64,000 bases of DNA from Palsa-504 sp963705835 (GCA_963705835.1 CAVPLC010000049.1:1-64000), one strand, 5' to 3'; positions 1 through 9,364 are shown, numbered from the stretch's first letter. Numbers and translations are program-made. Notes: generated from the letters alone by a model not told the origin.

Positions 1-463
1 GGTCCAACCCGACGATGATCAAGGCCCCGCCATTGTTCCCAGTGAACAGAGGATCTGGCCAATCCAGACTCGAGACGGCACCCGACACTCCTGGCACACT
101 ACGCAATGAACTGGTTAAGAAGCCCAATGCATCTGCGCCTTTGGCTGAATCCGGCTCGGGAATACCGCTGATCACCAGAACCAGGCGGTGGGCGTACGGA
201 GACTGGAAACGCTGCGCCAGTTCCAGGTCAACTTTTTCGGATTCTCCGCCCTTGATGTGAGAAGCTGTCTCCAGGCGACGTTCGACTCTGTAGGAAAAGG
301 GCAGCAGGGCAAGCGCCATGACAAACCCCGACATGGCCAACCAGAATCGGCGGCGAGCGGCATCATGGCCAGTCTTCAGGCTGGGCATTCCCATGAAAGA
401 TCCACGTCGTTTCCTGCTTCGTCCGAGAGCAATGAAACGACTTCGGTGATCCGGTACATCCAT
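1..463 (-). CDS. MMPL/RND-type transporter, N-terminal part (runs off the left edge)
   Basis: The frame from the ATG at 463 stays open to base 1, so the 3' end lies outside the window; about 154 residues are visible. After a basic, Arg/Lys-rich cytoplasmic head of about 45 residues comes one hydrophobic segment (FWLAMSGFVMALALLPF) followed by a soluble stretch with the pattern of a periplasmic loop (ELAQRF, LVLVISGIPEP). This topology and wording resemble the first helix and first large loop of MMPL/RND exporters. A later start at 391 (MGMPSLKTG) is also possible; neither has a clear ribosome site. The family call is from remembered similarity and only the first helix can be seen, so it is moderate. 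Confidence 0.5.
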   Translation of the reverse strand, partial: MDVPDHRSRFIALGRSRKRRGSFMGMPSLKTGHDAARRRFWLAMSGFVMALALLPFSYRVERRLETASHIKGGESEKVDLELAQRFQSPYAHRLVLVISGIPEPDSAKGADALGFLTSSLRSVPGVSGAVSSLDWPDPLFTGNNGGALIIVGLD

Positions 464-511
464 GATATAGGGTCCAACTGGATATGCATTGGGGTTCGGC
501 CTTGAGCTTGG

Positions 512-1022
512 TTACCCAATGCGGGCGAGGACTGCCGTGTTCGGCGCGAGTTCGCGCACGAGTTGTTCGCTTTCTAGGAGTGCCAAATTGAACTCGTTGG
601 CCAGAACCTCGAGCGGGACGGCACCCAACGCTGCGCCAAGCTCGGCGAGTGTTGAGATCGGGTGTGAGGGCCGGACAGGGAAATCCGTCACCTACCTCGC
701 GCTCGCGCTTTCACCGTCAATGGACCGCTCAGGGAGTGAAAAATCACACGATTCCGGCCAGCTCAAGCCGGTCCGTAACCACGGGCGGCGCTGGCGAGAG
801 TAGCCTGGCACAGGAGGGAACCTCGGTAGTCGGTGTGGACCAACCCAGGCGATAGTCGCCGTCGCTGGGTACTAGAAAAGCAGTTTCGGAGAGATTATTT
901 TCAGCAGCAATGGCGGGCAAAGTTGCATCGGCAAGAAGGCTTTCCATCGACATTAGCGCAGCAGGATTTCCGCCGAATCGGCGGCGAGTGAAGGCACCAA
1001 CCTGGAATATGGGTGTGCGCAT
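512..1022 (-). pseudogene. PhzF family isomerase-like protein, frameshifted and truncated
   Basis: The first 85 residues or so match the PhzF fold (phenazine-biosynthesis-like isomerase/epimerase): MRTPIFQVGAFT, the GGNPAA loop, and the catalytic-region sequence AAENNLSETAFLVP. Near base 765-790 the frame shifts; the continuation (VIFHSLSGPLTVKARAR, then DFPVRPSHP and LAELGAALGAVPLEVL) lies in another frame, contains an in-frame TAG, and ends at a TAA at 512. The usual family length is 260-300 residues, so the C-terminal half is missing. Upstream at 1136 a dioxygenase gene starts divergently. Decayed gene, or sequencing errors plus a real deletion. Confidence 0.75.
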
Positions 1023-1135
1023 AGGGAATCTTCTACTCGAAGAGCATTTTGATACCGCATTGAGGATTGCTTGTAACGGATATGGTATTAGTCCCAGCAC
1101 AGCGCTATGGCAGAGTGAAATTCTCAGGAGCAATC

Positions 1136-1879
1136 ATGGGTCAAGATAGCTTTATTCCGGTTGCAACCAACGCCAGGTCGCGAAGCGACCTCGTCGAGCG
1201 CGGGTTCAGTCGTCAGCCGCTCAGGGTTGATGTAGATATAGCGCGCTCGCTGGAAGCGTTATCCCATGCCGCCTGGTCTGTTCCAAAGGACAAATACTAC
1301 GAGGGGGGCGACAGGTATCGTTCCTTAAATCGTGTCAGGGCCGAGATTGCTGAGGGCGGTGTAAAGGTTTGGTTGAGCGAAGAGAGCACGCCCTATGTGC
1401 AGCTGAAAAAATACAACACGACAATCGGCGGCCAGCCGCGAGAGTACGCTCCGCTGCCCGCGGCGATCGCCGGCTCCATAGGCGTTCGCAAGATGATCGC
1501 TCACCACCTTCATTACCTACCGCTGTCGACGGTGGGTACGAAGTATTTGGTCAACGTTCATCTCATAAGGTTCACGGCTGCGCCTGGCCGGCCGTGCGAC
1601 ACCAGTCCACCGGGCTTACATAAAGACGGGGAAAAGTACATCGCCACGCATCTAGTGGGCCGCTGCGGCGCTCAGGGTGGCGAAGTCGTCATAACCGACA
1701 ATGACAAGCAGGAGATGGATCGCTTCACGATGCGCGAATCGGGTGAGTGTTACGTCTTCGACGATGATCGCATCTGGCATATGTTGACGCCAGTGGCCGT
1801 ACTGGAAGGCAATCAGTACGCCTACCGTGACACGCTGGCATTCGATATGCTGCCAGACGGCTGGGAACCCGTGAAGTGA
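1136..1879 (+). CDS. 2OG-Fe dioxygenase family protein (PF10014-like)
   Basis: A 247-residue protein. It resembles the 2-oxoglutarate/Fe(II) dioxygenase family that includes amino-acid hydroxylases such as L-isoleucine dioxygenase. The metal triad can be read: His162 and Asp164 in LHKDG, and distal His215 in WHMLTPV; a conserved block GGEVVITDND lies between, and Arg in YRDTLAFDML is a plausible 2OG ligand. I chose the ATG at 1136 because TCAGGAG sits seven bases upstream; the frame is open further 5' (to 1067) but that part has no family likeness. The substrate cannot be told from sequence. It diverges from the phzF remnant. Confidence 0.8.
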   Translation: MGQDSFIPVATNARSRSDLVERGFSRQPLRVDVDIARSLEALSHAAWSVPKDKYYEGGDRYRSLNRVRAEIAEGGVKVWLSEESTPYVQLKKYNTTIGGQPREYAPLPAAIAGSIGVRKMIAHHLHYLPLSTVGTKYLVNVHLIRFTAAPGRPCDTSPPGLHKDGEKYIATHLVGRCGAQGGEVVITDNDKQEMDRFTMRESGECYVFDDDRIWHMLTPVAVLEGNQYAYRDTLAFDMLPDGWEPVK

Positions 1880-1881
1880 TC

Positions 1882-1908
1882 GGAGATGGAGGGACTCGAA
1901 CCCCGGCA
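1882..1908 (-). other. T-arm/acceptor-like scrap (possible tRNA or tmRNA 3' end)
   Basis: Read on the minus strand this is GGGGTTCGAGTCCC followed by TCCATCTCCG, the shape of a T-loop (TTCGAGT) plus a 3' acceptor strand. No matching GGAGATG acceptor 5' strand, D-arm or anticodon arm is found within 200 bases, so it is not an intact tRNA. tRNA and tmRNA 3' ends often remain as attachment-site scars at integration points, and an integrase fragment lies 0.8 kb away. Weak call. Confidence 0.25.
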
Positions 1909-2137
1909 CAGTCTGTTAGCCCCTGCTACTACGGTCTAGCAAATTCAGCTTGTCCTCTAAGCGGCATCAGATCAGTTCCGGTTAGCCGACGATTCGCCAG
2001 TCTGAGAGGATCTATCTCTAGGCGATGGCAGGTTTAGCCTGACCCGCCTGTCGGCATAAAACAGTACGGCAAGTTCTGGGATGACCGGTTGTATCCAGGT
2101 CGGTCTAAACAAGAATTAGTCCGCAGAGGGGGACCCG

Positions 2138-2527
2138 ATGAAGCGCACGTGGACGATCATAGGGGTAGGCGACGTGCCGGGCAGCTTCAAATGGTACCAG
2201 GCGCTGTTCGGTCAGCCGGCTACCCTTCCTGCCCATGATTACTTTGGGCAAATCCTCGATTCAGATGGAACTGTCTTGCTCTGCCTCCACGAGTGGGGCG
2301 CCCACGAGCATCCCTCATTGATGAGCCCCGATCACGGGACACCCGGCAACGGGCTCCTGTTGTTCTTCCGTGTCGATGATTTCGACCTGGCGCTTCAAAG
2401 GGCACGCTCTCTCGTCACTCGGCTCGAAGAGGAGCCACACGTGAATCCGAACACTCAAACCAAGGAGTTCTCGCTCCGAGATCCGGACGGATATTACGTT
2501 ACGATCAGTGCGCTCTCTGCGGCCTGA
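2138..2527 (+). CDS. VOC (glyoxalase/bleomycin resistance) superfamily protein
   Basis: A 129-residue single-domain protein with the VOC pattern: an N-terminal strand ending in WYQALFG, a central FRVDDFDLALQRA helix, and a C-terminal REFSLRDPDG-like block (here KEFSLRDPDGYYVTIS) that normally supplies the metal-binding Glu. The AGAGGGGGACCCG just before the ATG at 2138 is a good ribosome site. VOC proteins bind a metal and act on diverse small molecules (methylglyoxal adducts, fosfomycin, bleomycin, extradiol substrates); which one cannot be read here. It stands alone. Confidence 0.85.
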   Translation: MKRTWTIIGVGDVPGSFKWYQALFGQPATLPAHDYFGQILDSDGTVLLCLHEWGAHEHPSLMSPDHGTPGNGLLLFFRVDDFDLALQRARSLVTRLEEEPHVNPNTQTKEFSLRDPDGYYVTISALSAA

Positions 2528-2719
2528 CAAGGCGCTGCAGCTGCCGAGCGCTGGCCGGGGCTTCATGGGGCAGCGCCGCCCGACCTCGCTCCCCTCGCAG
2601 GGCGGCTCTTGCCGTCTGATCGCCCATTCCAATAGGGAACGTATCGCGGAGTTTCGATTATTCTGATCGTGTCACGCGCTACCCGGAAGCTACGGTGGCG
2701 ACAGGAGTCTGATCATTGA

Positions 2720-2741
2720 CCGATGGCACGGAGGCCATCGG
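2720..2741. repeat. 8-bp inverted repeat before the integrase remnant
   Basis: CCGATGGC at 2720-2727 and GCCATCGG at 2734-2741 pair perfectly around a six-base loop. It overlaps the two possible starts (2723, 2744) of the recombinase remnant, so it could affect translation initiation or be a terminal feature of the element. No function is shown. Confidence 0.4.
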
Positions 2742-2948
2742 CCATGAAGCAGAAATCAAGTGTCCGCAAACGGCACGCTCGTACCAAGACCGTTCTACGC
2801 CGACCGGATTTGGAGCATGCTAAGTCGGCGGTGTTGAACAGCCTGAACTCTGCTGACCGCAAAGCGTGGCTATCGTCACGCCGTCGATGAGTTAGTGGAC
2901 TGGTATTGTTCAGAACCGCGCTTGGCGCTCAATCGCGCTCTGGTCAAA
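2723..2948 (+). pseudogene. Tyrosine recombinase (phage integrase family), N-terminal remnant
   Basis: The reading starts with a basic stretch (KRHARTKTVLRRPDLEHAK) followed by SAVLNSLNSAD, then shifts by one base at about 2860 into RGYRHAVDELVDWYCSEPRLALN. These words match the N-terminal SAM-like core-binding domain of a site-specific recombinase that I remember as very common in acidobacterial genomes. The catalytic domain is missing: likeness stops at about base 2946, 14 bases before the stop codon of the next gene on the other strand. Frameshifted and truncated, so not functional. Confidence 0.7.
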
Positions 2949-2959
2949 TGGGACCCGCT

Positions 2960-5655
2960 TTATTCATAGCGGAGAGCTTCGGCGGGTGGGACGGCGATGG
3001 CGTGGCGGGCGGGCAACAGGCAGGCGAGGAGTGCGCTGAGAGCGAGGAGCGCGGCGGCTGCGAACAGACTGCCTGCGGCAAAGGCGCTTTGCATCCAGTG
3101 GGCGAGGACGGCGCCGAGAAAGCTGTCAAAGGCGAGACCGATGACAATGCCCGCGGCCGCGCTGACGAGCGCGATGCGCGCGGCGACCCACAGAACCTGC
3201 GCGCGCGGCGCGCCGAGCGCCAGGCGGACGCCGAACTCCGTGGTGCGCTGCGCGACGCTGTAAGCGACGACGCTGAAGATGCCGACCAGGGCGAGCGCGA
3301 GCGCCATGGCGGAGAAGACGCCAAACAGTATGGAGAAAAGCCGCTGGCGGCTGTACTGGGCGTCGCGCTCGATGGCTTCGTTGAGGGTGAAGGTGCGGTT
3401 GAAGCCGCTGGTGGAGATCTGCTGGTCGGAGGCGACGGATGCAATAGCGGCGCGGATGGAGTGGAGGTAGGTGAGCGGATCGCCCTGGGTGCGGACGAGG
3501 AACTGCACGTAGGGCTGCATCACGGCGGTGTACGGAATGTAGATGGCGGGAACGATGGGCTGATCGACGCCGTCGTTGCGCGCATCGCCGACGACGCCGA
3601 GGATCTGACGCCAGGCGGTGCTTTGCGAAGAGGCGAGCTGGTAGTGATTAATGACTGATGAGACCCGGAATGCGTAGCTGCCGGCCCAGGGCATTGGACG
3701 AGGAGAGATAGCGTGTCGCGAAAGCCCGATTGACGACGGCGATGAAGTCTCCGCGGCTGTTTTCGTCCGCACTCCAGACGCGGCCCTGCAGCAGCGGAAT
3801 TCGGAGCGCAGCGAAATACCGCTGGCCCACCAACATCACACGAGCTTGCGGCGCTCGCCATCGCCACTTCCGTCGACGATGAATGAGCTCTGAACATCAG
3901 CATCGGGCGGCGTGGCGTTGATGCTGACAGCGACGGTCGAGAGACCGTGGACGGATGCGATCTTCTCCCGGATCTGCTCGATGTAAGCGGTACGCGCTTC
4001 GCGCGTCTGAAGGCGGCTCCACTCGCCTGGGTCATGGGTGTGCAGCGAGATGCCGATCTTCATGACATTTGAAGGATCGTAGCCAAGCGGCATCTGCATG
4101 AGCTGGAGAAAGCTGCGAATGGCGGTACCCGCAGTGGCCATGAGAAGAAGCGTGAGCGCGACTTGCGCGGCGATGAGAACGCTCCAGCGATGTTTTGCAG
4201 GAGCAGCGACAACGCCAATCTGCCTGCCGGGGAGCATACGCGCGGAATCGCGACGCGAGAGACGCAATGCAGGGACAAGACCGAAGAGGATGCCGCAGAG
4301 CAGCGCGAGCGCGACGGAGAACACGAGGATGGGAGCGTTGATGCGGATGAAGGATTCGGCTGGAAAGGAATCCGGAGAAAGCAACAAGGGAAGCTTTGCC
4401 AGCCAGTAAGAGGCACCAACGCCGAGGACTGCGCCGGTGCACGAGATGACGACGGCTTCGACGAGCAACTGGCGCACGATGCGCCAGCGGCTGGCGCCGA
4501 TCGCACTGCGGATGGCGAGCTCATGCTGGCGCGTGCGGCCACGGGCCAGCAGAAGGATGGAGCAGTTGGCGCAGCCGATGATGAGCAAGAGCACAACGCC
4601 GGCGAGAAGAAGCGTCAGGGTGCGGCCGGTTTCGCTGGTAAGGCACGATGATCGGCTGCAGCGCGAGATGCCAGGCCAAGAGACTCCGGAATGGCTGTTT
4701 CATGATCTCGCGCACGATGGGCTCGAGCGCCGCGTTGGCGGCGGCCACTGTGACGTGCGGCCGCAGCTTGATCCACGGCAGGTAGGAGGGGGCGGGACCG
4801 TTGGCAACAGCCCGCATTAGACTGCCCGGCAGGTAGACATCGCCGACGCCGGTGGTGTCACTGAATGCGAAGCTGCGCGGCATGACCCCGATGATGGTGT
4901 AGGGGGCGTGATCGATATCCAGCGTTCGCCCGATGACGTGGGGATCGCGGCCGAAGTAACTCCGCCAGAAGCGGTAGTTGAGAACAACGACGGAGTGGCC
5001 GCCGTTCTCTGCATCGGATGGCTCGATGTTGCGACCGAGAAGCGGGCGCACGCCAAAGAAAGTCCCGGCATTCTCGGTGAGGTAGATGCCCCAGATGTCT
5101 TCCGGCAGTGCGCCGCCGGTGATCTCCAGGTGCGAGTTGTTGAAGCCAAGCACCGAATCAACCGGGGCTGCAAGGCTCAGGTCATCACACTGTGCCTCGC
5201 TAAGGGTAAACCACTGAAACACGTCAGGATGTTGCGCGTCGATCACGATGGGGGTTCATGATGCGGTCGGCGCCGGCGTAGGGAAACGGGTGCAGCAGGA
5301 CGGCGTAGATGAGCGAGAACATCGCCGTGGTGGCGCCGATGCCGAGCGCGAGGGAGAGCACGGCGACGGCGGCGAAGCCAGGGTTGCGGCGCAGGGCGCG
5401 CAGGCCGTAGCGGATGTCTCCGCCTAACTCATCGAAGAGGCGGAGGCCGATGGCGTCGCGGTAAGTGTCGTACTGGGCGGCTGGCCGGCCAAGATCGATG
5501 CGGGCTTTGCGCCGAGCCTCTTCTTCAGGGAGGCCCTGGCGGATTAAATCATCCTGGTAGGCGTCGAGGGTAGAACGAAACTCTTCTTCGACGTCGCTGT
5601 GGGTGCGTGGCGCGATGGAGTGCCAGAGCTTGCGAATTGCGGCGAGGAGACTCAT
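2960..5655 (-). pseudogene. MacB/FtsX-like ABC permease with N-terminal prefix domain (acidobacterial duplicated orphan permease), frameshifted
   Basis: Read through its frames this gives a protein of about 900 residues, the usual size of the duplicated orphan permeases abundant in Acidobacteria. Order: a soluble prefix of about 70 residues (DVEEEFRSTLDAYQDDLIR), first membrane helix (AVLSLALGIGATTAMFSL), a MacB-type periplasmic domain (GRNIEPSDAENGGHSVVVLN), FtsX core 1 (ARGRTRQHELAIRSAIGAS), a second periplasmic domain, and FtsX core 2 (QRTTEFGVRLALGAPR) ending in PPAEALRYE. Frame changes occur near 5,240, 4,620, 3,837 and 3,700, so as read it cannot give one protein; homopolymers near some breaks leave room for sequencing error. 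The ATG at 5655 overlaps the padR stop by four bases (ATGA), so the two are translationally coupled. Confidence 0.8.
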
Positions 5656-5993
5656 ATCTCGTCCGCCTTCTTGTCGAGAATGCCGGCGACGACAGCGGCC
5701 ATGTCGATCCATTTGGCGGTCTCGGCCTTGAGCTGACGCGTACCGGCAGCGGTGAGCGAGTAAAAGCGGGCGCGGCGATTGTTCTCCGACTCACCCCACT
5801 CGCCTTTGATCCAGCCCCGGCGCTCAAGACGATAGATGGCGGTGTAGAAGGAACCCTGCAGGATTTCGAGGCGCTCGCCGGAGATCTGCTGGATGCGCAG
5901 CAGGATGCCGTAGCCATGCAGCGGACCGAGCGAGACCGCCTTGAGGATGAGCATCTCGAGTGTGCCCTGCGGGAGTTCAACCGGTTTCGTCAA
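5652..5993 (-). CDS. PadR family transcriptional regulator
   Basis: A 113-residue winged-helix protein of the short PadR class: LPQGTLEMLILKAV (helix 1), HGYGILLRIQQIS, then the wing-recognition block LQGSFYTAIYRLERRGWI followed by RARFYSLTAAGTRQL. Such PadR genes regularly precede duplicated permease genes in Acidobacteria and are thought to repress their own operon. The start is a TTG at 5993 with GGAGAG a few bases upstream. A perfect 12-bp inverted repeat lies 17 bases upstream and is the obvious operator candidate. Confidence 0.9.
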   Translation of the reverse strand: MTKPVELPQGTLEMLILKAVSLGPLHGYGILLRIQQISGERLEILQGSFYTAIYRLERRGWIKGEWGESENNRRARFYSLTAAGTRQLKAETAKWIDMAAVVAGILDKKADEI

Positions 5994-6009
5994 AGGCTCT
6001 CTCCTATCT

Positions 6010-6041
6010 GGGAAAGGAGAGTACGCGCTCTCTCCTTTCCC
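6010..6041. promoter_or_regulatory. 12-bp perfect inverted repeat upstream of padR (operator or hairpin)
   Basis: GGGAAAGGAGAG (6010-6021) and CTCTCCTTTCCC (6030-6041) pair without mismatch around an eight-base loop. It sits in the 148-bp gap between padR and the divergent CorC-like gene, immediately upstream of padR. It could be the PadR operator or, as RNA, a hairpin near the ribosome site. Confidence 0.5.
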
Positions 6042-6141
6042 GTCAAGGAGACTGCCACCCGGGCGATTGCGTCTTCGGCGGGTTCAGGCGCTACCCCCCA
6101 CAACCCTCGCAATCGCTTTAAAATGTTAGAATTACCGTTCC

Positions 6142-7530
6142 ATGATCGCTTTTGTGCTGCTCCGGGTCTTTCTGATCCTTCTCCTGGTGGCGGCCAATGC
6201 CTTCTTCGCGGCGGCTGAATTTTCCCTGGTTAGCGTGCGCGATACCCGCATCCAGCAGCTCATTTCAGCGGGACGCATCGGGGCCCGCGTTGTCCAGCGC
6301 CTGCACCAGCACTTGGACGAAGTCGTCAACGGCGTTCAACTTGGGATCACCATGGTCAGCCTCACTCTGGGCTGGATCGGCGAGCCCATGGTTGCTCGCC
6401 TGGTCGAAGGCATGCGCTTCGTCCACCAGGTTCCGCACGCCGCGGTCTACGCTCACACCATCGCTATCGCCATCGCCTTCAGTCTGATTACCTACATGCA
6501 CGTGATCCTCGGCGAACTTGTTCCCAAAACTCTGGCCCTGCAGCGCGCCGAACAAGTTGCCCTGGCGGTGGCCGCACCCATGGAAGCTTTCCTCACCATT
6601 ACCCGGCCCGTCCTGTTCTTCATGCGGCGCTCGGGCGGCCTGGTCCTGCGCCTTTTTGGCGAGAAAACCACTCGCCGTGGAGGCGCCGTCCACTCCCCCG
6701 ACGAGCTTAAACTCATCGTGACTGCCAGCCGCCAGTTTGGGCAGATTCCTGAGTTCCAGGAAGAGATGATTCACAGCGCCATTGAACTCGACAGCATCAC
6801 CGTCCGCGAAGTGATGGTCGCCCGCCCCGACATTTTTTCCTTGCCCTCCGACCTCGTGCTTGACGAGGCGTTAGCTCGCGTGGTCGAGGGCCAGCATTCT
6901 CGCATCCCGATCTATGACCCGCAGCGCGGCCCGGAGCACATCGTCGGCGTGCTTTATTACAAGGACCTCATGCGCTGGATGCGCCTCCGCCTCAGCAATC
7001 TTGGACAGTCGACCGCGATTCGCATCTCGCGCATGCAAATCAGTCAGATCATGCACGACGTGCTGGTCGTTCCCGAAACCAAGGTTTTGGCCGAGTTGCT
7101 CTCCGAGTTCAAAGATCGCCGCCGACATCTGGCGGTCGTGGTCGACGAATTCGGTTCGACCGCCGGCGTGATCACGGTCGAGGACATCCTCGAACAACTG
7201 GTGGGCAACATTGAAGATGAATTCGATGTCGCCCCCAGGGAACCCGCGCTGGAACACGAATCGGTTCTCATACTCGAAGGCTCGGTCAACATTCGGGACC
7301 TGGAAACCGAGTACGGCCTGACTGTCCCGCGCGACGCCGGCTTCGAGACTTTGGCGGGATTCATTCTGGCGCGCCTGCAGAAGATTCCCAGCCTGCGCGA
7401 CTCCTTCGAATACGATGGGCGGCGCTACACGGTCGAAGAACTGGAAGGCCACCGCATCGCGCGAGTGAGAATCGAAAAAACCGCCAAAGTAGAAGGCGAA
7501 GCCGAAGCCGCGAGGCAGGGCGGAGACTAA
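6142..7530 (+). CDS. Hemolysin-C/CorC family membrane protein (DUF21, CBS pair, CorC_HlyC)
   Basis: A 462-residue protein with the complete order of this family. Residues 1-190 form the DUF21/CNNM-like membrane domain with hydrophobic helices (VLLRVFLILLLVAANAFFAA, IAIAIAFSLITYMHVILGE) and the NGVQLGITMVSLTLGW block. About 205-330 is a CBS pair starting VREVMVARPDI and containing RHLAVVVDEFGSTAGVITVED. About 350-430 is the CorC_HlyC transporter-associated domain (LEGSVNIRDLETEYGL). Family members are linked to Mg2+/Co2+ efflux or tolerance at the inner membrane. The start at 6142 fits the first membrane helix. Confidence 0.92.
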   Translation: MIAFVLLRVFLILLLVAANAFFAAAEFSLVSVRDTRIQQLISAGRIGARVVQRLHQHLDEVVNGVQLGITMVSLTLGWIGEPMVARLVEGMRFVHQVPHAAVYAHTIAIAIAFSLITYMHVILGELVPKTLALQRAEQVALAVAAPMEAFLTITRPVLFFMRRSGGLVLRLFGEKTTRRGGAVHSPDELKLIVTASRQFGQIPEFQEEMIHSAIELDSITVREVMVARPDIFSLPSDLVLDEALARVVEGQHSRIPIYDPQRGPEHIVGVLYYKDLMRWMRLRLSNLGQSTAIRISRMQISQIMHDVLVVPETKVLAELLSEFKDRRRHLAVVVDEFGSTAGVITVEDILEQLVGNIEDEFDVAPREPALEHESVLILEGSVNIRDLETEYGLTVPRDAGFETLAGFILARLQKIPSLRDSFEYDGRRYTVEELEGHRIARVRIEKTAKVEGEAEAARQGGD

Positions 7531-7677
7531 AATGCGGCTTCCGGCTTCCGGCACGCGGCTTCGGCGAATCGCATTTGCTCCATCGCGCAATCTGTTGGGT
7601 AACGCCGAGCGCAACCAAACAACGCGAAGATTGTGGGGCAAGCGGAGGCCGGAAGCGGAAGGCCCCAAGCCGAACTA

Positions 7678-8595
7678 ATGCTCTCCCGTCTCCTCCAACG
7701 CGTTCTCTACACCCTGCCTGTGATCTGGCTGGTGGTCAGCCTGGTCTTTCTCCTCATCCACTTGGTCCCCGGAGACCCCATCGCGCAGATGCTCGGCGAA
7801 GGCGCTCCGCCCGCCGACATCGCGGCAACGCGCCACGCCTTCGGCCTCGATGCGCCCCTGGGCGAACAATATCTCCATTACTGGAAAGGCGTGCTGCACG
7901 GCGACCTGGGACGGTCCTTCCGCTACAACCAGACCGTGACCCGGCTCATCGCTCAGCGCTATCCCTATACGCTGCGGCTCACGCTGGCCTCGCTGGTGGT
8001 CGCGATCCTTCTCTCCCTGCCCGCCGGAGTCCGCTCCGCCCGCCGCCGCAATCGCTGGGACGACCGCCTGCTCTCGGTCGTCAGCCTGTTTGGCTTGTCG
8101 TTCCCGAACTTCGCGCTCGGCCCCATCCTGATCCTGATTTTTGCCATCAAGTTTGGCTGGCTTCCGGTCTCCGGCGCAGGCTCATTCGCCAATCTGGTGT
8201 TGCCCGCTCTCACCATGGGTAGCGCCCTGGCCGCGATCCTCACCCGCATGGTGCGCACCTCCATGCTCGAAGAGCTCAGCCAGGACTACATCCGCACGGC
8301 CCGCGCCAAGGGATTGCCGGAACGCACGGTGGTGTATGGCCATGCCCTGCGCAACGCCATGATCCCGGTGCTGACAGTCCTGGGCTTGCAGTTCGGCGCG
8401 CTGCTCGCTGGCGCCATAGTCACGGAAAAGATTTTCTCCTGGCCGGGTATCGGCCGCCTGACGGTCGACGCCATCTCCAGCCGCGATTATTTTTTGGTAC
8501 AAGGCTGCATCCTGGCGATCGGATTGACCTATGTCGCGGTAAATTTCCTGACGGATGTGCTGTATTCGGTGGCGAATCCGAGGATCCGGCAATGA
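7678..8595 (+). CDS. Peptide/nickel ABC transporter permease, DppB/OppB type
   Basis: A 305-residue inner-membrane permease. The N-terminus (RLLQRVLYTLPVIWLVVSLVFLLIHL) and VPGDP motif are typical of DppB, and the coupling loop (EELSQDYIRTARAKGLPE, then HALRNAMIPVL) is the EAA motif that contacts the ATPase. The C-terminus SVANPRIRQ is also canonical. The frame opens at 7633, but family likeness begins at the ATG at 7678. The partner DppC-type permease is 1.8 kb downstream at 10425, separated by two minus-strand genes, and no ATPase or binding protein is in the window. Confidence 0.92.
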   Translation: MLSRLLQRVLYTLPVIWLVVSLVFLLIHLVPGDPIAQMLGEGAPPADIAATRHAFGLDAPLGEQYLHYWKGVLHGDLGRSFRYNQTVTRLIAQRYPYTLRLTLASLVVAILLSLPAGVRSARRRNRWDDRLLSVVSLFGLSFPNFALGPILILIFAIKFGWLPVSGAGSFANLVLPALTMGSALAAILTRMVRTSMLEELSQDYIRTARAKGLPERTVVYGHALRNAMIPVLTVLGLQFGALLAGAIVTEKIFSWPGIGRLTVDAISSRDYFLVQGCILAIGLTYVAVNFLTDVLYSVANPRIRQ

Positions 8596-8723
8596 AGAAT
8601 TTCCGGGAATTTCCCGCACTCACCGCCTAGCCCCTAGAACTGTTGGTTGGGTTGCTTGTTTTTCAGAACCACGAGCGCGACCCCGGTGCTGGCGGCAGGC
8701 TTGCGATACGCTTAGATTTTTTG

Positions 8724-8751
8724 CCAGCGCAGGAGGGCCAGCGCAGGAGGG
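8724..8751. repeat. Tandem duplication of a 14-mer
   Basis: CCAGCGCAGGAGGG occurs twice in direct succession (8724-8737 and 8738-8751). Both copies resemble a ribosome site, but no suitable coding frame follows. Confidence 0.7.
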
Positions 8752-8781
8752 ATCGGCAAATGGGGACCGAGACGCTAACCA

Positions 8782-8818
8782 GGCGGTGCATCTCCGGGAG
8801 GACCGGAGTTGCACCGTC
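8782..8818. terminator. Long imperfect hairpin downstream of the dppB-like gene
   Basis: GGCGGTGCATCTCCGG (8782-8797) pairs with the sequence ending at 8818 at 14 of 16 positions around a five-base loop. No U-tract follows, so it is either a rho-dependent end, a processed 3' structure, or part of a small RNA between two convergent genes. Confidence 0.4.
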
Positions 8819-8857
8819 ACTGATAGGGAGCTCGGGTTTTCGGGGAATTATTCCTGG

Positions 8858-9178
8858 CTAGTGATCGTGGTGCTCTTCGTCGTTAAGTCTCTTCACCTTG
8901 TTGACTTCGAGCGAGCGATCGTCTTCGTGCAGTCGCGCCTTCACCTCAACGTGATGCCCCTCATGCTCCCGCACCACTTCTGAGTTCTGGATGCGATAGC
9001 GGGTTTTGTCTTTGTCATCTTCCACCACGTAGTTGTCGCCGTCTTTTCGGACGTATCCCCGCACACTCGTCTTGGTGACGCGGTGCGACGTAACCTGTTG
9101 CTCGTGCTGATCCTGAGCGACGGCGCCAGCCGTGCAAAGCAATGCGAGAACCATCGTTGCGAAAAAGGCAATTTTCAT
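8858..9178 (-). CDS. Small secreted protein (DUF5818-like)
   Basis: A 106-residue protein with a clear signal peptide (MKIAFFATMVLALLCTAGAVA, cleavage after AVAQ) and a mature part rich in charged residues and His (HEQQVTSHR, EEHHDH). The core GYVRKDGDNYVVEDDKDKTRYRI resembles the small beta-barrel DUF5818 proteins of Acidobacteria. The start at 9178 is fixed by an excellent ACCGGAGGAAAC ribosome site. Function unknown; the His/Asp-rich tail might bind metal, which is only a guess. Confidence 0.75.
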   Translation of the reverse strand: MKIAFFATMVLALLCTAGAVAQDQHEQQVTSHRVTKTSVRGYVRKDGDNYVVEDDKDKTRYRIQNSEVVREHEGHHVEVKARLHEDDRSLEVNKVKRLNDEEHHDH

Positions 9179-9364
9179 GTTTCCTCCGGTAAGCAGATTT
9201 CCGTTCCTTGAAAGTGCGCCTCCTATGATGCTTGCAGCGGGACCGGCGCACTGGTCAAAATTGCACAATTCCCGACTTTGCAACAGGATGCAGGATGAAT
9301 GAGAGCGATCCGCATAGGGACTTTCCAGGGTTAAAGTTAAAGATCACTCCAGCGAACCTTAACC

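Larger units (their letters stand above)
8596..8857. other. Intergenic region with a duplicated 14-mer and a long hairpin
   Basis: Between the convergent dppB-like gene and the small secreted protein. It contains the direct repeat at 8724-8751 and the hairpin at 8782-8818 listed separately. No convincing coding frame is seen. Confidence 0.6.

Noticed and set aside
1882..1990. Complete tRNA or tmRNA gene
   Set aside because: Only a T-arm and acceptor-like 3' strand are present; no partner acceptor strand, anticodon arm or tmRNA tag frame can be built.
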